DNA of 64,000 bases from Branchinecta lynchi. Its lineage: Eukaryota; Arthropoda; Branchiopoda; Anostraca; Branchinectidae. The notes beneath the pieces were generated by a model. The model saw only the letters and a list, made by a program, of their open reading frames with translations, did no database searches and was not told where the DNA came from. The stretch covers positions 12,488,938-12,552,937 of the forward strand of contig JAKZAP010000014.1 of NCBI GenBank assembly GCA_023053575.1. The letters run 5' to 3'. The position numbers and the translations under genes were made by a program. Below, piece by piece: positions 23,844 to 36,689 of the stretch (position 1 is the first letter of the stretch; each line of letters starts with the position of its first letter).

Positions 23844-24714
23844 TTAAGTCGATAACCTTATTCTGGATTGCCTGGTCGTTTTTAAAGGACACCTGAATGA
23901 CGAGTACCAAGTATCATCCCTATCTGTATGACTTCCGTTAACATTGCCTGCAGAAAACCCAATACAAATACGAAATAGTGTTTCCAAGCTATGATTTTTG
24001 CTCCATTTTGCATCTGTCCTTATTTCAGTACCGAACAATTTTAGAAATGAAGAAATGTCTCCAATCAACCCTTCTTCTGGAATATTTGTTAACCTGTTAC
24101 GTCCAAACGTATATCTAGAAGAAATTCCACTACGATCCGGCCAGCGCTGTACAAGATTTGAATGAATTGCGCTTTTTGTCTTGGAGTCAGCATGTGCAAA
24201 CTTCCAGCAACAAACGTCCCTGTTTTGAAAACGTCACGCTCAGGAGAATAATGTTCTCCGTGGCCATGTCTGTAAATACATTCTCCATGATGTGTTCAAG
24301 TATGGTTTCACTGTTCAGGTGTACTTTAAAAGCGCCCCAGCAGACCGTAAGATAAAGTTTGCGTCCGTTCTCGAGTTCTCTTGGATGAGAGTTGCGTTTT
24401 CGATCGAAGTTTGAAGTTACCTTCAACCTCAAAGGTCTCTGCTTAAATACCGTTTTTGGTCGCCGGTCACAGTTCCTTCGTCCTTCAAACTCTGACCGTC
24501 GAAGTTCGTGCGCTAGCAAGTTCGAAGTTTGCTTGCATCGTCGAAGAATCGTCGTCGTAGTCGTAAAAACACTAATTAAGCAAACGGTGAACTTCGACGG
24601 CGTTTCAAAAACGGAAATTAAGCAACCGGCTAAGCGAACGGCGAACAAAACTTCGATCAAAAACGCATTAGCGGAACTCGAAACGAACCATCTACTCATA
24701 TGGTTGAAAAGCAT
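23844..24714 (-). pseudogene. Unidentified minus-strand open region in two frames
   Basis: A 175-codon minus-strand frame (24714-24187) is followed by another frame open from about 24225 to 23844, so one frameshift would make about 290 codons. The first part is Arg/Thr-rich and the second part looks protein-like ('LFRICIGFSAGNVNGSH'). The plus strand is also open for 124 codons here, so part of this may be base composition (repeated TTCGAA-type words). I do not recognise a family. It could be a decayed transposon gene. Confidence 0.25.
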
Positions 24715-24766
24715 TTATTTGCGATTTGGCGTTTACATGTTTCTGCCTGTTCCTTTCCTGACTTAA

Positions 24767-25400
24767 GGTTTGCCGCACTTCCGGCTCTCACGAATGCTTG
24801 ATATGAAAGCAGCTGCATTTTCATTTGCTTTCGTTTGTCACCTAAGGTCATTTGGGATATGGATGTATCTAAGAGCTAGTATAATTTAAGGGCAATATTA
24901 AGCGTTGCTAGGCTTTTCCTTGTTATTTAGTTATCGTAGCCTGGTAACTAGTCAGTGAACGACAGAAGCAAAAGGGTGAATGTTTTAACAGTGATGTTTC
25001 TTTTAAATCACTGAAGATAATGAGTTGCTTCCTCCCTACCCCTGCGTCATCATTTCAGCTAGAAAACGCCGCTAGGGTCGAGGTCTAATGTGGGTTGAAG
25101 GTAGCCCCCCCCCCCCCCCGGACTTTCGAGGGAGACGCATCTAACCATGACAAATCATACAGTCTGCTGGAAACAAAGCGATTTGATAAAATTATGTCAG
25201 TCAGGATCTTAAGAAGGTCTCTTTGAAGCCCTGCCCCCCTCTAGGAATTTGCGAAAAGATGTCCCTGAGCTAGAATCGTAGATCCCTAAAGTCTTAATCA
25301 AAACCTGGACATCCAAGTTCTAATCAAATCTGATGGTATTACTGACGGAATCCCTCAACGCAAAATAGTCGCGCCGAGATGTACAATTTCAAAAAACAGA
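24767..25400. other. unc-13 intron, nothing recognised
   Basis: Contains a poly-C run near 25110. No gene was recognised. Confidence 0.45.
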
Positions 25401-25402
25401 AA

Positions 25403-25590
25403 TGTAACGTTTAAAGTTCGGTAAGAAAACCTGGACATATTGTTCTATTCAAATCTGATTCTTCTGTTTAACACAAACCTGTCAAACCTGTTTTATGTAA
25501 CGTTTAAAGTTCGGTAAGAAAACCTGGACATATTGTCCTAATCAAATCTGATGCTTCTGTTTGACACAAACCTGTCAAACCTGTTTTATT
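25403..25590. repeat. Tandem duplication, unit 93 bp, two copies
   Basis: 'TGTAACGTTTAAAGTTCGG' through 'CCTGTCAAACCTGTTTTA' is repeated, with starts at 25403 and 25496 and only a few differences. Confidence 0.8.
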
Positions 25591-25869
25591 CATAGTTAAT
25601 ACCAGCCAAAATTTCCCGGAATCCCTCACCACATAAAAAAAGCGCCGAGACGGACCATTGCAAGAAGCAGAAATTTTTAAGTCCCTATCAAACCTGGAAC
25701 ATACTAGCACCAGTCCAGTCTTCGGTAACGACTAAATCTCAGCCGATTAACCGAGGCAAGTGACGTCACATTAGAATTCAACCATTTACCAACGGAACTG
25801 ATTGTCCCTATAACGGTTTATAAATATAAACGCGTCCGGCGCCTCGCAGACCACTCGGCTCTGTATATA

Positions 25870-26350
25870 TGAATGAATCAATGAATGGATAAATGAAATT
25901 TATAACCCATTTTTAGACAAAAGTAAAAAAATGGAGTATGAAAAAAAAGAAGAAAAAAGACAAGAAAACACAACACGTTACACATAGATTTTGATACTCT
26001 TATTTACACATGGGGCAACATAGCCCTGTACAAAGTGTGGCTAGGATCAAGCGAACGAATAAAACGTGCAGTCTGCAATAAATGAATCGTTGACATTATG
26101 CTTTGGTGACAGTCTAGAATTAAGGCCCACGGAGGTAGTCCTAGAAGATAATTGCAATACCTAGAAAATGCGGAACGAATGCATTTTTGTCTTTCGTAGT
26201 CAGTAGTGACCAGAATGACGACAGCGCTAGTATGTGCGAAATAGCGAATGTGAATGCCGGGCCAGTATGTGCCTATTGTAACGACGCTTAGAAGTAATGA
26301 GTATTCCGTATGCTTTTCCTGAAAAAACGATATAAGACAGAAAAGCATAT
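25870..26350 (-). mobile_element. Possible LINE 3' fragment with an (ATTC)n tail
   Basis: The minus-strand frame 26348-26004 ends 'LLQTARFIRSLDPSHTLYRA', loosely like LINE C-termini. It is followed by an A/T-rich segment and an ATTCATTGATTCATTCAT simple tail at 25870-25900. Weak evidence, no catalytic motif. Confidence 0.3.
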
Positions 26351-26359
26351 ATATTGGTA

Positions 26360-27504
26360 CAAATATGTATCGTGCAACATTAGTTTACTCTATTTTCTCT
26401 ATTCATGACGTCACAACAGCATCAGGGGCAACGGATAAAAGGTTGTGATTTAGTTCAAACCCAGTCTTCAGCTTCTGCTTGACACAAGCCTAATCTCCCT
26501 TGTGGGTTACCGTTAAAACCAACCACGATCTCATGCATGAAACTTAGTTCTCTTAGCAACCAGTTTTGAGCAAGAACAGAAATAAATATAGGAGACTTTG
26601 AAATTATTACCAAGGATGGATTTCAGACTTGCTGATATTGACAAATCACATATATTATATTGCTGATTATTCTATGTTGACTCATTATGCGTATGGAAGG
26701 AAATTGAGAATCCCAGCGTCGTGGCGTGAGCAAAGGGTTAGATACTTGTGACTTTGCGAGTACACAACCTGAAGGAAGTGAATGCACTTCTGCATTCCAC
26801 AGAAACCAGGCATTGAAGACGCTTCTTTCAGTGTCTATGGCAGTATATAGTTCACTATATAGTTGGTTCTAAGTATGTAAGAAAGTAAATAATTTATTTC
26901 TGACCAGCATTTCCAGAGGCGGATTAAGTAAAATAAAACAAAGAAATTAAATACAACACTACAAAAAACAAATACAATTTACAATTTTTATTCTTCAAGG
27001 CAGTAAAAGCGTACTTTGAGGTCCTCCTTAAAGAACACGGCGTACTTATGTCACAGTAATTCATTATACTTGTCTTGTGTATTATATGTCTCCATTCTCG
27101 CTTCCCTATAATTCCCCTTTCCCGTTTATCATATCTCGTATATTAAAATTATACTGTGTATAACGCTTGCTGCCTTTCCTCTATTTACGAGACGTATCAG
27201 GCTCGCGACCAGTCTCTCCTATAATCTAATTAGTCCGAGGACCGGCTATACAAATTTTGCCAAGCTTGTCATCCAAGGCAAGAGGCAAACGGCTAAAAAC
27301 AGCTGAAGCTACAAAGCTCCATGGCACATATGCAGCGGGTCGTGGAGCTTTGTGGGCGTAGATACTTATTTCGTTCATTTATTTTTGTATTTAATAAGTC
27401 TACGAGCATAGCTAAGTTTTAAAGTGATCAGCTATCTCAGAACATCTTGGCAAAAACACTATGGAGTGCGAGATCTCCTTTAAGATTGTGGTGGACGCTC
27501 CATA
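26360..27504. other. unc-13 intron, nothing recognised
   Basis: No gene or element ends were recognised. Confidence 0.45.
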
Positions 27505-29032
27505 CCCGATGAAAAATTTACCTCGAAATAACAATGTGAAATAGTACGAAAAAGTAGCATGCAGTACTAACGATGCAATTTGGATTCCGTCCTAAACACA
27601 GTACCATTCATTATCTTGTCATCATGATGGAAGAAATCCTGAGACACCTTGAAAGTCCTGGCTCTTACGTCGATGTTCTCATTGCAAACATGGTCAAGGC
27701 CTTCGATCTCTTAGACCATTACACAGTCGTCTCTGGAGCAGCTGAAATGAAAGCGCGACAGTTCCTTGTCAGACAGATGACCAGCTTTCTGAGTGGTAGG
27801 AAACAATGCGTCGAGCTAAAAAATAAGCAGAGCTCAGTTATGTCTAAATTTCTCTCCATCACCTGCGGAGCATCCCAGGGTACCAAACTTGGACCCTTGG
27901 CTTTTCTCATAGCTGTGAACAAACTGGCTATCCAACTGAAGCAGAGGCTGAAATTTGCAGATGATCTGACGCTACCCACCTTTCGACTGATCTCGTCCAA
28001 CTCGCAAGAGCTAAAACATACCCTTGAGGAGCTGCGGCGCGACGCAAGTGAGGCTAAACTTCAGATCAACACTGAAAAGAGTGTCGTCCTCCGTGTCAAC
28101 TTCACAAAGCACGATCCGGAACCAATTGAATCTGAGGCAGACCTTAAAGCAGTTGAAACCACAAAAATTCTTGGGATCATAATCGACAACAACCTTGGCT
28201 GGGAATCCCAAACCTCTAAACTGGTCCAAAAGGGAGCCATTCTCCTCAAGCAATTTGCTCAGCTAAGACGATTTGGGCTGTCCCACAACACTCTGACTAA
28301 CCTCTATAAACATACATTCGTCCTGCCTTTGAATATGGATGCCAGGTTTGGCACGCCGGACTAACAAAAGCCCAGGATTCTAAAATTGAGCGCACTCAAA
28401 AGCGTGCATGTCGGATCATCCTCGGGCACGAGTACGTCTCATATGAGGCGAGTCTGGCGTCACTGGGCCTGGCTACCTTATCAAACAGACGGCATGAACT
28501 TCTCATGGCTTTTGGGCGGTCCTGTCTGTCGTCGGAGCTCTTTCGCAACAATCTGCCAGATTTCCAGCCAACAGCTGAAAATAAACGCCCCACTCGAGGA
28601 TCAAATTCGGGGAAGCAAAAGTTAAAGCTCCCTCCTGCAAATTGCAGTGTGCGGTATGACCGTTCATTCGTCCCGTACTTTTGCAACACTTTTAACAGTG
28701 ACTTGACTTAAATTGTGACCCAAGTGTTTGTATCTTTGACGTGTTAGTGCTATTCGTTTTTGGATAATCATGGCTAATTAATAAACTTGATTTGATTTGA
28801 TTTGACATGCTTCTACTTCAAGGCTACCGTATTACTGCATACTACTATATGCTACTATCAGCAAGACCGGATGCTACTATGGCAGGATATGATGCTACTG
28901 GATACTACTACATAAGATTGGACCACTCTGAGGCACATTAAATGATAGTATTATTTGCTATTACATAGTATTATATGCAACGTTTTCGTACTACTACCAT
29001 ACTACTACGCAGGCTACAAATTTTTCATCAGG
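27505..29032. mobile_element. Palindromic 'CCCGATGA' element split by a LINE
   Basis: The left part, 27505-27576, and right part, about 28805-29032, together give ~300 bp matching the intact copy at 12594-12902 on the opposite strand, in order: CCCGATGAAAAATTT, GCATGCAGTACTAACGATGC, then ATGCTTCTACTTC, ..., TTTTTCATCAGG. Ends are flanked by TA on both sides. Everything between 27577 and 28804 is a LINE. Confidence 0.8.
27577..28804 (+). mobile_element. 5'-truncated CR1-group LINE with (TTGAT)n tail
   Basis: Translation starts inside the reverse transcriptase at 'FGFRPKHST'. It shows motif A 'AFD', motif B 'CGASQGTKLGP' and motif C 'KFADD', then the thumb. Near 28320-28330 one frameshift moves the frame; the new frame reads 'FEYGCQVWHAGLTKAQDSKI', 'KRACRIILGHEYVSYEASL', and stops near 28709. 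The 3' UTR ends in TAAACTTGATTTGATTTGA. Endonuclease and ORF1 are absent. The 50.1-51.7 kb element has the same motifs and the same TAAACTTGATT tail. Only one break makes this the freshest LINE in the window. Confidence 0.88.
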
Positions 29033-30050
29033 TAGTTCTTAATATTTAAGTTCCTTTGTATATTGTGTCGTCTTTCTCTCTTTTTTTTGTTTTATTTACT
29101 CCATCTAGGTCCTCCTGGTCCAGTTTGATGAGCAAATTTTTTTTTCATTAAAGTTCAATGGGCTGATAAAACTATCACGTTGTCATATTACCACCCCCTA
29201 GGATGCAATGTTACATCAGAAATCAGTCGATTCTTACCCAATTTATTTTTGGTGAAATACGGTTACGACGATTTCTGCTGCCTGCCGAGCTCCAATTTTG
29301 CTAACCTTGACAAATATAAGCGCAGTTTTCTTATACCTCTCTTGTCTTTGTTATTTAACATTTAAAACTCTTTTTATTCCTTTAGAAAGTTATTTTATAG
29401 AAATTAGATATAAATTAATGTATTTTCTTGACTTAATATTGTCTCGGCCACAAGTAAGTCTGATATATATGTACATTTCTGAAACAAAACAAATTTCAGC
29501 TCTGGAACAAAAACAAAACAAAACCTTGTAAACCAGATTCAGCTTAGCATCAGCAAAGGATAGGGATATACCTCATCCTGGTAAGTTTCTTTCAGTTAAT
29601 TTTGACTTTTCTTTCATTATAATATCCTAGAGGAAATCTTGCCTGCTAGAAGGCAACTCTGTAGCCTAATGCATAAATCCTCGATTTTCGGTCATATCAT
29701 ATGCTATTCTCTAGTACTAGAGCAGTGTTTGGGCCTGTCCCAAGGTATGTCATTGCTGTTGTTTGGTTCGTGTGTAGGATTTCCAATTTTTTGCCCCATT
29801 CCTGATTTTTTTTTTTTTTTTTTTAAATGTCTCTTTGGTCTGTAAATAAATTGGTACATGAGAGGTATCCAACCCAGATCCAACCTGAATTTAGATAACT
29901 TCGAACTTGCCCTGAAGATATTACCAGCAAACTTCTGCGCAGTCCCAAATTTATCCTAGATCATGCAGGGTGTCTTTCTTCATAGAACTTATAAATACAG
30001 TAAAGGTAGGCTATGCTTATTTGAACACCTCTGTCGGTTCTTTACATAGC
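29033..30050. other. unc-13 intron, nothing recognised
   Basis: A block at 29857-29990 ('GAGAGGTATCCAACC', 'TCATGCAGG..TCTTTCTTCATA') is related to 37910-38010, so it is probably an old dispersed repeat. Confidence 0.45.
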
Positions 30051-30680
30051 TTGCCTAACCAGGCACCATGTCAATACCCATGAGCAACGGCTTGGAAAAC
30101 CCATGATGTTCGACAAATCAAAAATATGAAGTGAAAATCTGCTTTTCCCAACAGATTTGTGTGGGGTATTGTTCTCTTTCTCCGAAACATGGGGCTACAG
30201 CATGTAAGCATCATCTAAGAAAGTAGTCTATATATAAAGCCTATATGCTTATTTGAACATACCCTAACAATAAATTGTCGCTGAAGAAAATGATAAAACC
30301 ATCCTTGGTAACTTGCTACTTGCCTAAACTTTCTTTCCATAAAGAAACTTACTTGCCTAAACTTTCTTTCCATACCTTGCCTAATCAGGCACCATGTCGA
30401 TACCCGTGAGCAACGGCTTGGAAAACTCATGATCTTCGACAAAATCGAAATTATGAAGTGAAAACTGATTTTTCCATCAGATTTGTGTAGGGTATTGTTC
30501 TCTTTCTCCGAGACATGGGGCCACAGCACGTAAACATCATCTCACAAAGTAGGCATATATATATAGCCTATAGCCTATACGCTTATTACCTATACGCTAC
30601 CCTAACAATAAATTGTCGCAGAAGAAAATGTGAAAACCATCCTTTGTAACTTGCTACTTGCCTAAAATGTTGAACTGGTA
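30051..30680. repeat. Direct duplication, unit 326 bp, two copies
   Basis: Starting at 30051 and 30377 the same sequence is repeated ('TTGCCTAACCAGGCACCATG', 'GGTATTGTTCTCTTTCTCCG', 'CCCTAACAATAAATTGTCGC', 'GTAACTTGCTACTTGCCTAAA') with about 10% differences by eye. It spans a smaller tandem repeat, CTTGCCTAAACTTTCTTTCC, at 30330-30375. Confidence 0.8.
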
Positions 30681-32442
30681 TCACAATTAGTAGGCTAATA
30701 TTCGAAGAAAAAGTTGGATATTTTCGGCAACATGTTGGTCAAGAGATTCTATGCACACATAAACTTTGCTGGAATTTTCCTTTCACTGATAATAAACAGC
30801 CTTCAAATCTACATGGAACTGATTCCAAATTGCTCTACCTTGCTCCTAGTTTGTTCAAACAAGCGAATGAAGAAGAGAAGTTTGAAACAAAAGAATTTCT
30901 GTCGACAGATATTTTTAAGTTTAATTTTGTGGCATTAAGATTGAAGAAATAGTTAGTTACTCAGTGATACCAAGTTTTTTGTTCCCCCTTTCTATTTCAC
31001 TGTTTTGTAGGCATAAACAAAGCCATGTATGGACAAAATCAAGATAGGAATTCAAATAAGCATAGACTACCTCGACTCTTTCTTAGAGCATTCATTTCCT
31101 ACTGTTACGACATTGTGCCCAAATACTGAGGATTTGTGAATGACTTATCCAACTGAGGTCCAACATGCAAGACATCTACTCCCTTGTTTTCAGTTGTGAT
31201 ACAGAAATAACTATTTAGATTTCTGGTTAAGAATTTGTGACTTGTCATTCTGAACCACAGTAGGTAGAATGGAAAACCAAGCAGCACGGGACACCCTTAC
31301 CATTAGTTCCCTACGCACTTTTGGTATTAGGCATGGTATTAAGTATTACGCATTTTTGGGTGGCTGGGCGGTGAGCAAAAAAAAAAAAATGGCTGTCTGG
31401 AATCCAGGCTTCACCCTTATAAATTATGCAGTCTAGGGTAAAATTTAAAAGCAAGACTTGGCCTTTAGGTTTGAGTAGGGTACAACCCAGTCATACACAC
31501 ATCTACAAATTTTGGGAACAGTCAGTGCTCTAACATTCCAGCAGCAGGATTGTGGGCATCCCCCACTGTATTCCAACAGATAAGCACTGTGTGCATTAAG
31601 CTGGGGCACTGTGTCCTGGAGTAAAGGTATAATTGTAAATTGAAAAAGAATTTTTTTTTCTCAAAAAGATTTTTACTTGGGGGAGAATTACCCTTGACCA
31701 AGTCTACCACAAATATCTGAATTTTGCAAGCCCCATGCCAAACATTGGATATACATAGCATTGGGTAGATCCTATCCCCAAGGCTAGATAGTTTAGGCTA
31801 TGCATATAGGGTATATATATAAATCATAGGTTTGTAGTAGACTGCTCGTTTTAAACTCTGTAGTACTAGCTATAATAATATTTGCTGCAAGCAAGCTCTG
31901 CTACTTTGCCCCCCCCCCCCAAAAAAAAATTAAATAAAGAAATAATCAGGTTTATCAGTACCAGTAATATGCCCACATGTACTAACCACTAACCCAGTAT
32001 ACAACCCAGCAGAGATATTATAATCCCAAACAATCAGCAGCTAATTGATAAGTTTTGATTCTGTTCTTGGCCAGAAAAGGCAGTAATTGATTAGTAGGTA
32101 TCAACTAATGTATCAGGAGTTTTTCAGAAACTTGAACTTTGGCTGGTTTACTAGGTGATAATGTAGTCCCTGATCCAGATTAAAAAATAGCAGGTTGCTT
32201 TACTGTTTATATTGGGTACCGTACCCTACTTATTCCCCGTCGTCACCCATTTGCTATGCTAGGCCAAACCGTTTTCTTACTGAATGAACCATTCAGGTAG
32301 CATCTAAAAAATGTGGTCAGAGACTTCTAAGAAACTATCTTGTCATACTTCTTGGTGAGGTCACAATTAAATTTTGGGGTAAATTCTGATAACCAAATAA
32401 TTGACCAGCAAATTTGATAACTGATAATGGTTTCTGTTTTAG
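30681..32442. other. unc-13 intron, nothing recognised
   Basis: Poly-A, poly-T and poly-C runs. No gene was recognised. Confidence 0.45.
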
Positions 32443-32604
32443 ATTGAAGTGCAGTCAAGCCTTCTGAAATTCAGAATATTGTCAGCACCATCCATAAAGC
32501 AAAAGACACTGACGTATGTGCCCGTGGAACTTTCTGCATCTATAGAGGCTCTGTCATCAGAACTGTTACAGGAATCAGCAGGGCTTGGAAGAGAATCACA
32601 ATAG
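32443..32604 (+). other. Candidate unassigned exon with consensus splice sites
   Basis: 162 bp between a strong acceptor (TTTCTGTTTTAG) and a strong donor (GTAAGTTTTT). One frame is open across it until a TAG at the very end ('IEVQSSLLKFRILSAPSIK' onward), and a second frame is open over most of it. Neither resembles UNC-13 or another family I know. A second acceptor-like site with a 30-codon open segment lies at 35369. It could be an exon of a non-coding transcript or chance. Confidence 0.3.
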
Positions 32605-33009
32605 GTAAGTTTTTAACCCAACACGTAACTTACAAGGGCTTCAATGGTTTTCTATCCAAATGACCTTTGGTCATTCAAAAAACATCCAAGTAACTGGTGG
32701 CTGTAAATATTATGCCAGTAGATAATCAAGAATTTTATTTGTATTATCTTTCTTGCTTGAAAGTAGTTGCTGTTTAGGATGGGAATATTTCAACATTTCG
32801 GATATCAGTTTATAAATGCGTACTCCCTGTAAACATTTGAACGCCATTAATTTGTGTTGCCTTTCTTGCTCGTTACTAGTTGATGTTTAAGATGGAATAT
32901 TCACTATCTGAAATCTTTCTTGCCCTCATCCTTGACCAGAACAGTGGATCGGTTTGTGAGAAGTATAAGCTAGAGATTTGATTTGTTTGATGTTTAAAGT
33001 TTTTTTCAT

Positions 33010-34560
33010 CCGCACCAGAGCAAAATAACACTAGGAAGTAGCACCAAGACTTGACAAAATTCACACACTCGAATAGCAGCGATACTAGCACCCATAAGGG
33101 TAGAGAATGTCCCTACTGAACCTTATTCAGTTTTCACCAACGCTGGCTCCGGTAACTTCCTATTCTGAACATTGCAAAAAAATGCAAAAAAGCCTCAATT
33201 GTTTCCTCGATGTGTGCAGACCGCACCTTTCCTTTACTAGAAATTCCTTAACCTGCAAGTTTGTCTCACTTCAAGTGCCACAAGCGTAGTGGGCGGTGCT
33301 ACGAGTATGGACTGTTTGCAAAGCATGGAAAGCAAAGGTCTTGGCGCTACTCCCTAGTGTTATTTTGCTGTGATCTGCACACACATTTTCAGTCTCTTCT
33401 TTCATTTCTACTACCTTTCTTGCTCAGAGGCAGTTGCTATTTGGATGAGAGTATTTAATTTGTTAGTTAGAAAATTCGTTCTCATTACACTGCAAAAAAA
33501 TGATATAGCGTCAATTGTTTCCTCTCTGTGTGCAGACCGCACCTTTGCTTTACTAGAAAATGTAGTTGACTTATCCGCTTTGCACGGTCAAACATGATTC
33601 ACAGTCAGCTTCTGCTGAAGGAATATCTATTTACTAGAAATTTCTTAACCCACAAGTTTGTCTCACTTTAAATGCCGCAAGCGTAGTGGGCGGCGCTACG
33701 AGTGTGGCCCGTTAGCAAAGCACGGAAAGCATAGGTCTTGGCGCGACTACCATAGTGTTATTTTTTTTAAATAGAAATTTCTTAACCCGCAAGTTTGTCT
33801 CGCTTTAAATGCGGCAAGCGTAGTGGGCGGCGCTACGAGTATGGCCCGTTTGCGAAAATAACATTAGGGAGTAGCGCCAAGACTTGACAAAACACTCTGG
33901 ATGTCTAACTCTTCGTTCCGATGAGGAATCACCGTGTACCTAGCGGAAGAGCCAAAAGCGTCACCACAGCTGGCCCAACGAACCGCGTTGATTGGCCGAT
34001 ACAGAATTTGAGCCGTCATTCGGCCGACCTTTCTCTTTCTTCTTGAGGTTTGCCGGGGTGTTTGGACTTAGTCATATATTGACACACACTCGTATAGTAG
34101 CGATACTAGCACCCCTAGCGGTAGAGAACGTCCCTACTGAAACTTATTCAGTTTTCACCAACCCTGGCTCCAATAACTTCATATTCTGAACATTGCAAAC
34201 AAACGATACAGCCTCAATTGTTTCCTTGGTGTGTTCATACCGCACCTTTGCTTTACTAGAAATTTCTTAACCCGCAAGTTTGTCTCGCTTTAAATGCCGA
34301 GTATGGCCCGTTTGCAAAGAATAGAAAGCACATGTCTTGGTGCTACTCCCTAGTGTTATTTTGCTCTGATCCGCACACAAATTTTCAGTTCCTTCTTTCA
34401 TTTTTATTACCTTTTTTGTTCGGAGGCAGTTGCTATTTTGGATGAGAGTATTTAATTTGGTGATGGATATCAGGATATCAGTTAGAAAATTCCTCCTCCT
34501 TACAAAGAGTTTGAGTGTCTTCTTTCATTTTTTATGACCTTTCTTGTTCAAAAGTAGTTG
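33010..34560. repeat. Repeat cluster with direct and inverted segments
   Basis: A block containing 'CCGCACCTTTGCTTTACTAG', 'AAATTTCTTAACCCGCAAG', 'GTAGTGGGCGGCGCTACGAG' and 'TTGGCGCTACTCCCTAGTG' recurs near 33190-33360, 33530-33770, 33775-33890 and 34235-34380. The AGCAAAATAACACTAGG-type segments at 33020 and 33860 are inverted relative to the rest. It looks like a fragmented, locally duplicated foldback element. Confidence 0.6.
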
Positions 34561-36300
34561 CGATTTAAGATTGGAATATTCAGTATTGGAATCTTTTCTT
34601 GCCTTGGCGATTTATTAGAACAGAGGATGGATTTATATGATTCGCTTTGATGTGGCCAGGTTCGCTTTACTGGCATACAAATCTGTTATGCCTTCTTTAA
34701 TTTTATTACCGTTCTTGCTCAGAAGCAGTTGCTATTTTGGATGGAGTATTTGATTTTTTTTCTGATATCATTTAAAAATGCGTCCTTCTTAGAAACAGTA
34801 TTAATGCCTTCTTTAATATTTTGACCTTTCTTGTTCGAAAGTAGTTGGTCTTTAGGACGGAAATGTCCAATACCTACATCTTTTCTTGCCTTGGCCATGG
34901 ATTTGAACAGAGGATGGATTCAAATCAAGCTTTAGCTGGAGGGATGATGAGTGTTAAGATGTCAAAATGGTCCCATATAAGAAACTTTTCCATGCAGAAG
35001 TACAAGTAGCCTACAAAGTACAGTAGAGTTTATGAGCTGAGTGCTGACAACCCAGGTTTGTGTGTTGCACTTGGCTTAACCATGTCTGGAAATGTGAAAT
35101 ATTGAGACAAAGAAAAATGCATTTTTTTTTCGAACAATTTTTGCTGTGATGAAAATATGAATGTGACTTAGTTCAGAAACAAAGAGTGCTAAGTGTCAAT
35201 ACAACGATCATATCTTTTGTGCGTCAATGGTCCACAGCTTAGTGAGAATAGAAAGCTTGATGAGCTGTGTAGTTGAAATAGAGGATGGGTTTGCTATACG
35301 GAAACAACATCATAAACCAACTATATTCAGACATTAATTTACGTTCTAATTGAAGCTTTTAATTGCAGGATCATAAACGCCTGGCCCTGTCAGACTTAGA
35401 AGCGTGTCTCATATTCCCTTGGACGCCAGCTACACTGGAAGAGCTATTTGGGTCATCATGAGTCAAGGATGCACCGGATTGAACAACATTTAGTGGAGCG
35501 TAATGGGTTGAGAATGTTCAAAACTGATTAAGCTAAAGAATAATACAGTTTTCCTTCCAATGCTTCATTGTATGCTATAGCATAAATTAAAGTATATTTG
35601 CTTGCCATCTTTATGTCTTTGTAAGCAGTCAGACTGGCCTTTATTGTATGCTGCTGTGTTACTAAAGCAGTGTAGCATAATTAGATAGCCTACTTCTCCT
35701 CTGAGAAAATGTAATTTCGACCAATCCAATTTATGAGCTCTTGATGTATGTCGGAGCTGAACTCAACCCTTTAGTGAAAGGCAAGGTGCTACGATGCTAA
35801 TGCCACCAAGGGCTCGTCATTCACAAACTGTCGCCTAGTTCTTAGGGCATCACCCTAGGATTCATTTTTGTTGTTACTGATTGCATTCTTAGAGAACCTC
35901 TTATACGTATTAGGGCGGTATGGTCTGCGAATGTTGAGGTAAGCTCTGCGAAATGCTGATCCTCAACAAGATTTAGAGAGACCAGCAACGTAAATAAAAC
36001 CCCAATTCTACAGCCGACCCTGTAACAAAGGTGCAAAAACATTCCTTTGGGCACCATGTGGTAGGCTTCAAAGCACAACAGAATGTTTGATGACTACAGT
36101 GTACAAGTAGCTACAGAGGACTAAAAGTTCCCAATGATCAGAAAGAGACTACTAAATTGTTACACAGCTAGATAGACTTGGTTCCATTCTCAAAGGGTTA
36201 CTGGTCACTATGATTTGACCAAGATCGTAAAAGATCATGAGATTCAACTGTGGAGTACTGAATTCATCTTCTTTGAAGTGGTACACCCTAGCCAAAGAGG
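34561..36300. other. unc-13 intron, old repeats only
   Basis: Bases 35940-36060 are related to 38280-38390 ('TTAGAGAGACCAGC.ACG', 'ACCCTGTAA.AAAGGTGC'). No gene was recognised. Confidence 0.45.
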
Positions 36301-36310
36301 CATGGGGGGA

Positions 36311-36455
36311 CTGTTTTTCTAAAGTGGGGCTTAGACCAGAGGAAATGGATGGTAAGTTCCGGAGTGGATTGGGAAATAAGAAAATCAAGTTACTCAAGTC
36401 GGAAACTGCTTTTCTAAAGTGGGGATTAGACCAGAGGAACTGAAATGGATGGTAA
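36311..36455. repeat. Short tandem duplication, offset about 94 bp
   Basis: 'TTTTCTAAAGTGGGGCTTAG' plus 'ACCAGAGGAA..ATGGATGGTAAGTT' occurs at 36316 and about 36410. Confidence 0.65.
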
Positions 36456-36689
36456 GTTTGGGAGTAGCTTTTTTTTATCGACGGATCTAGTTTATGAGCC
36501 TCCTGATGATTGTCAGGATTGGGACAGTGTCGGTAGCAGGCAAACATCTGAGCTGCACCTTCTAATGTGGGACAAGGGGCAGTGCTAAATATCATCAAGA
36601 ATCACATCAACTGCCGCCAAGTTATTAGGTCATACTAGGGTGTTCAAGAGTTGTAAACTTCCCTCGCTCTTGTGGACTCTCCAGATACA

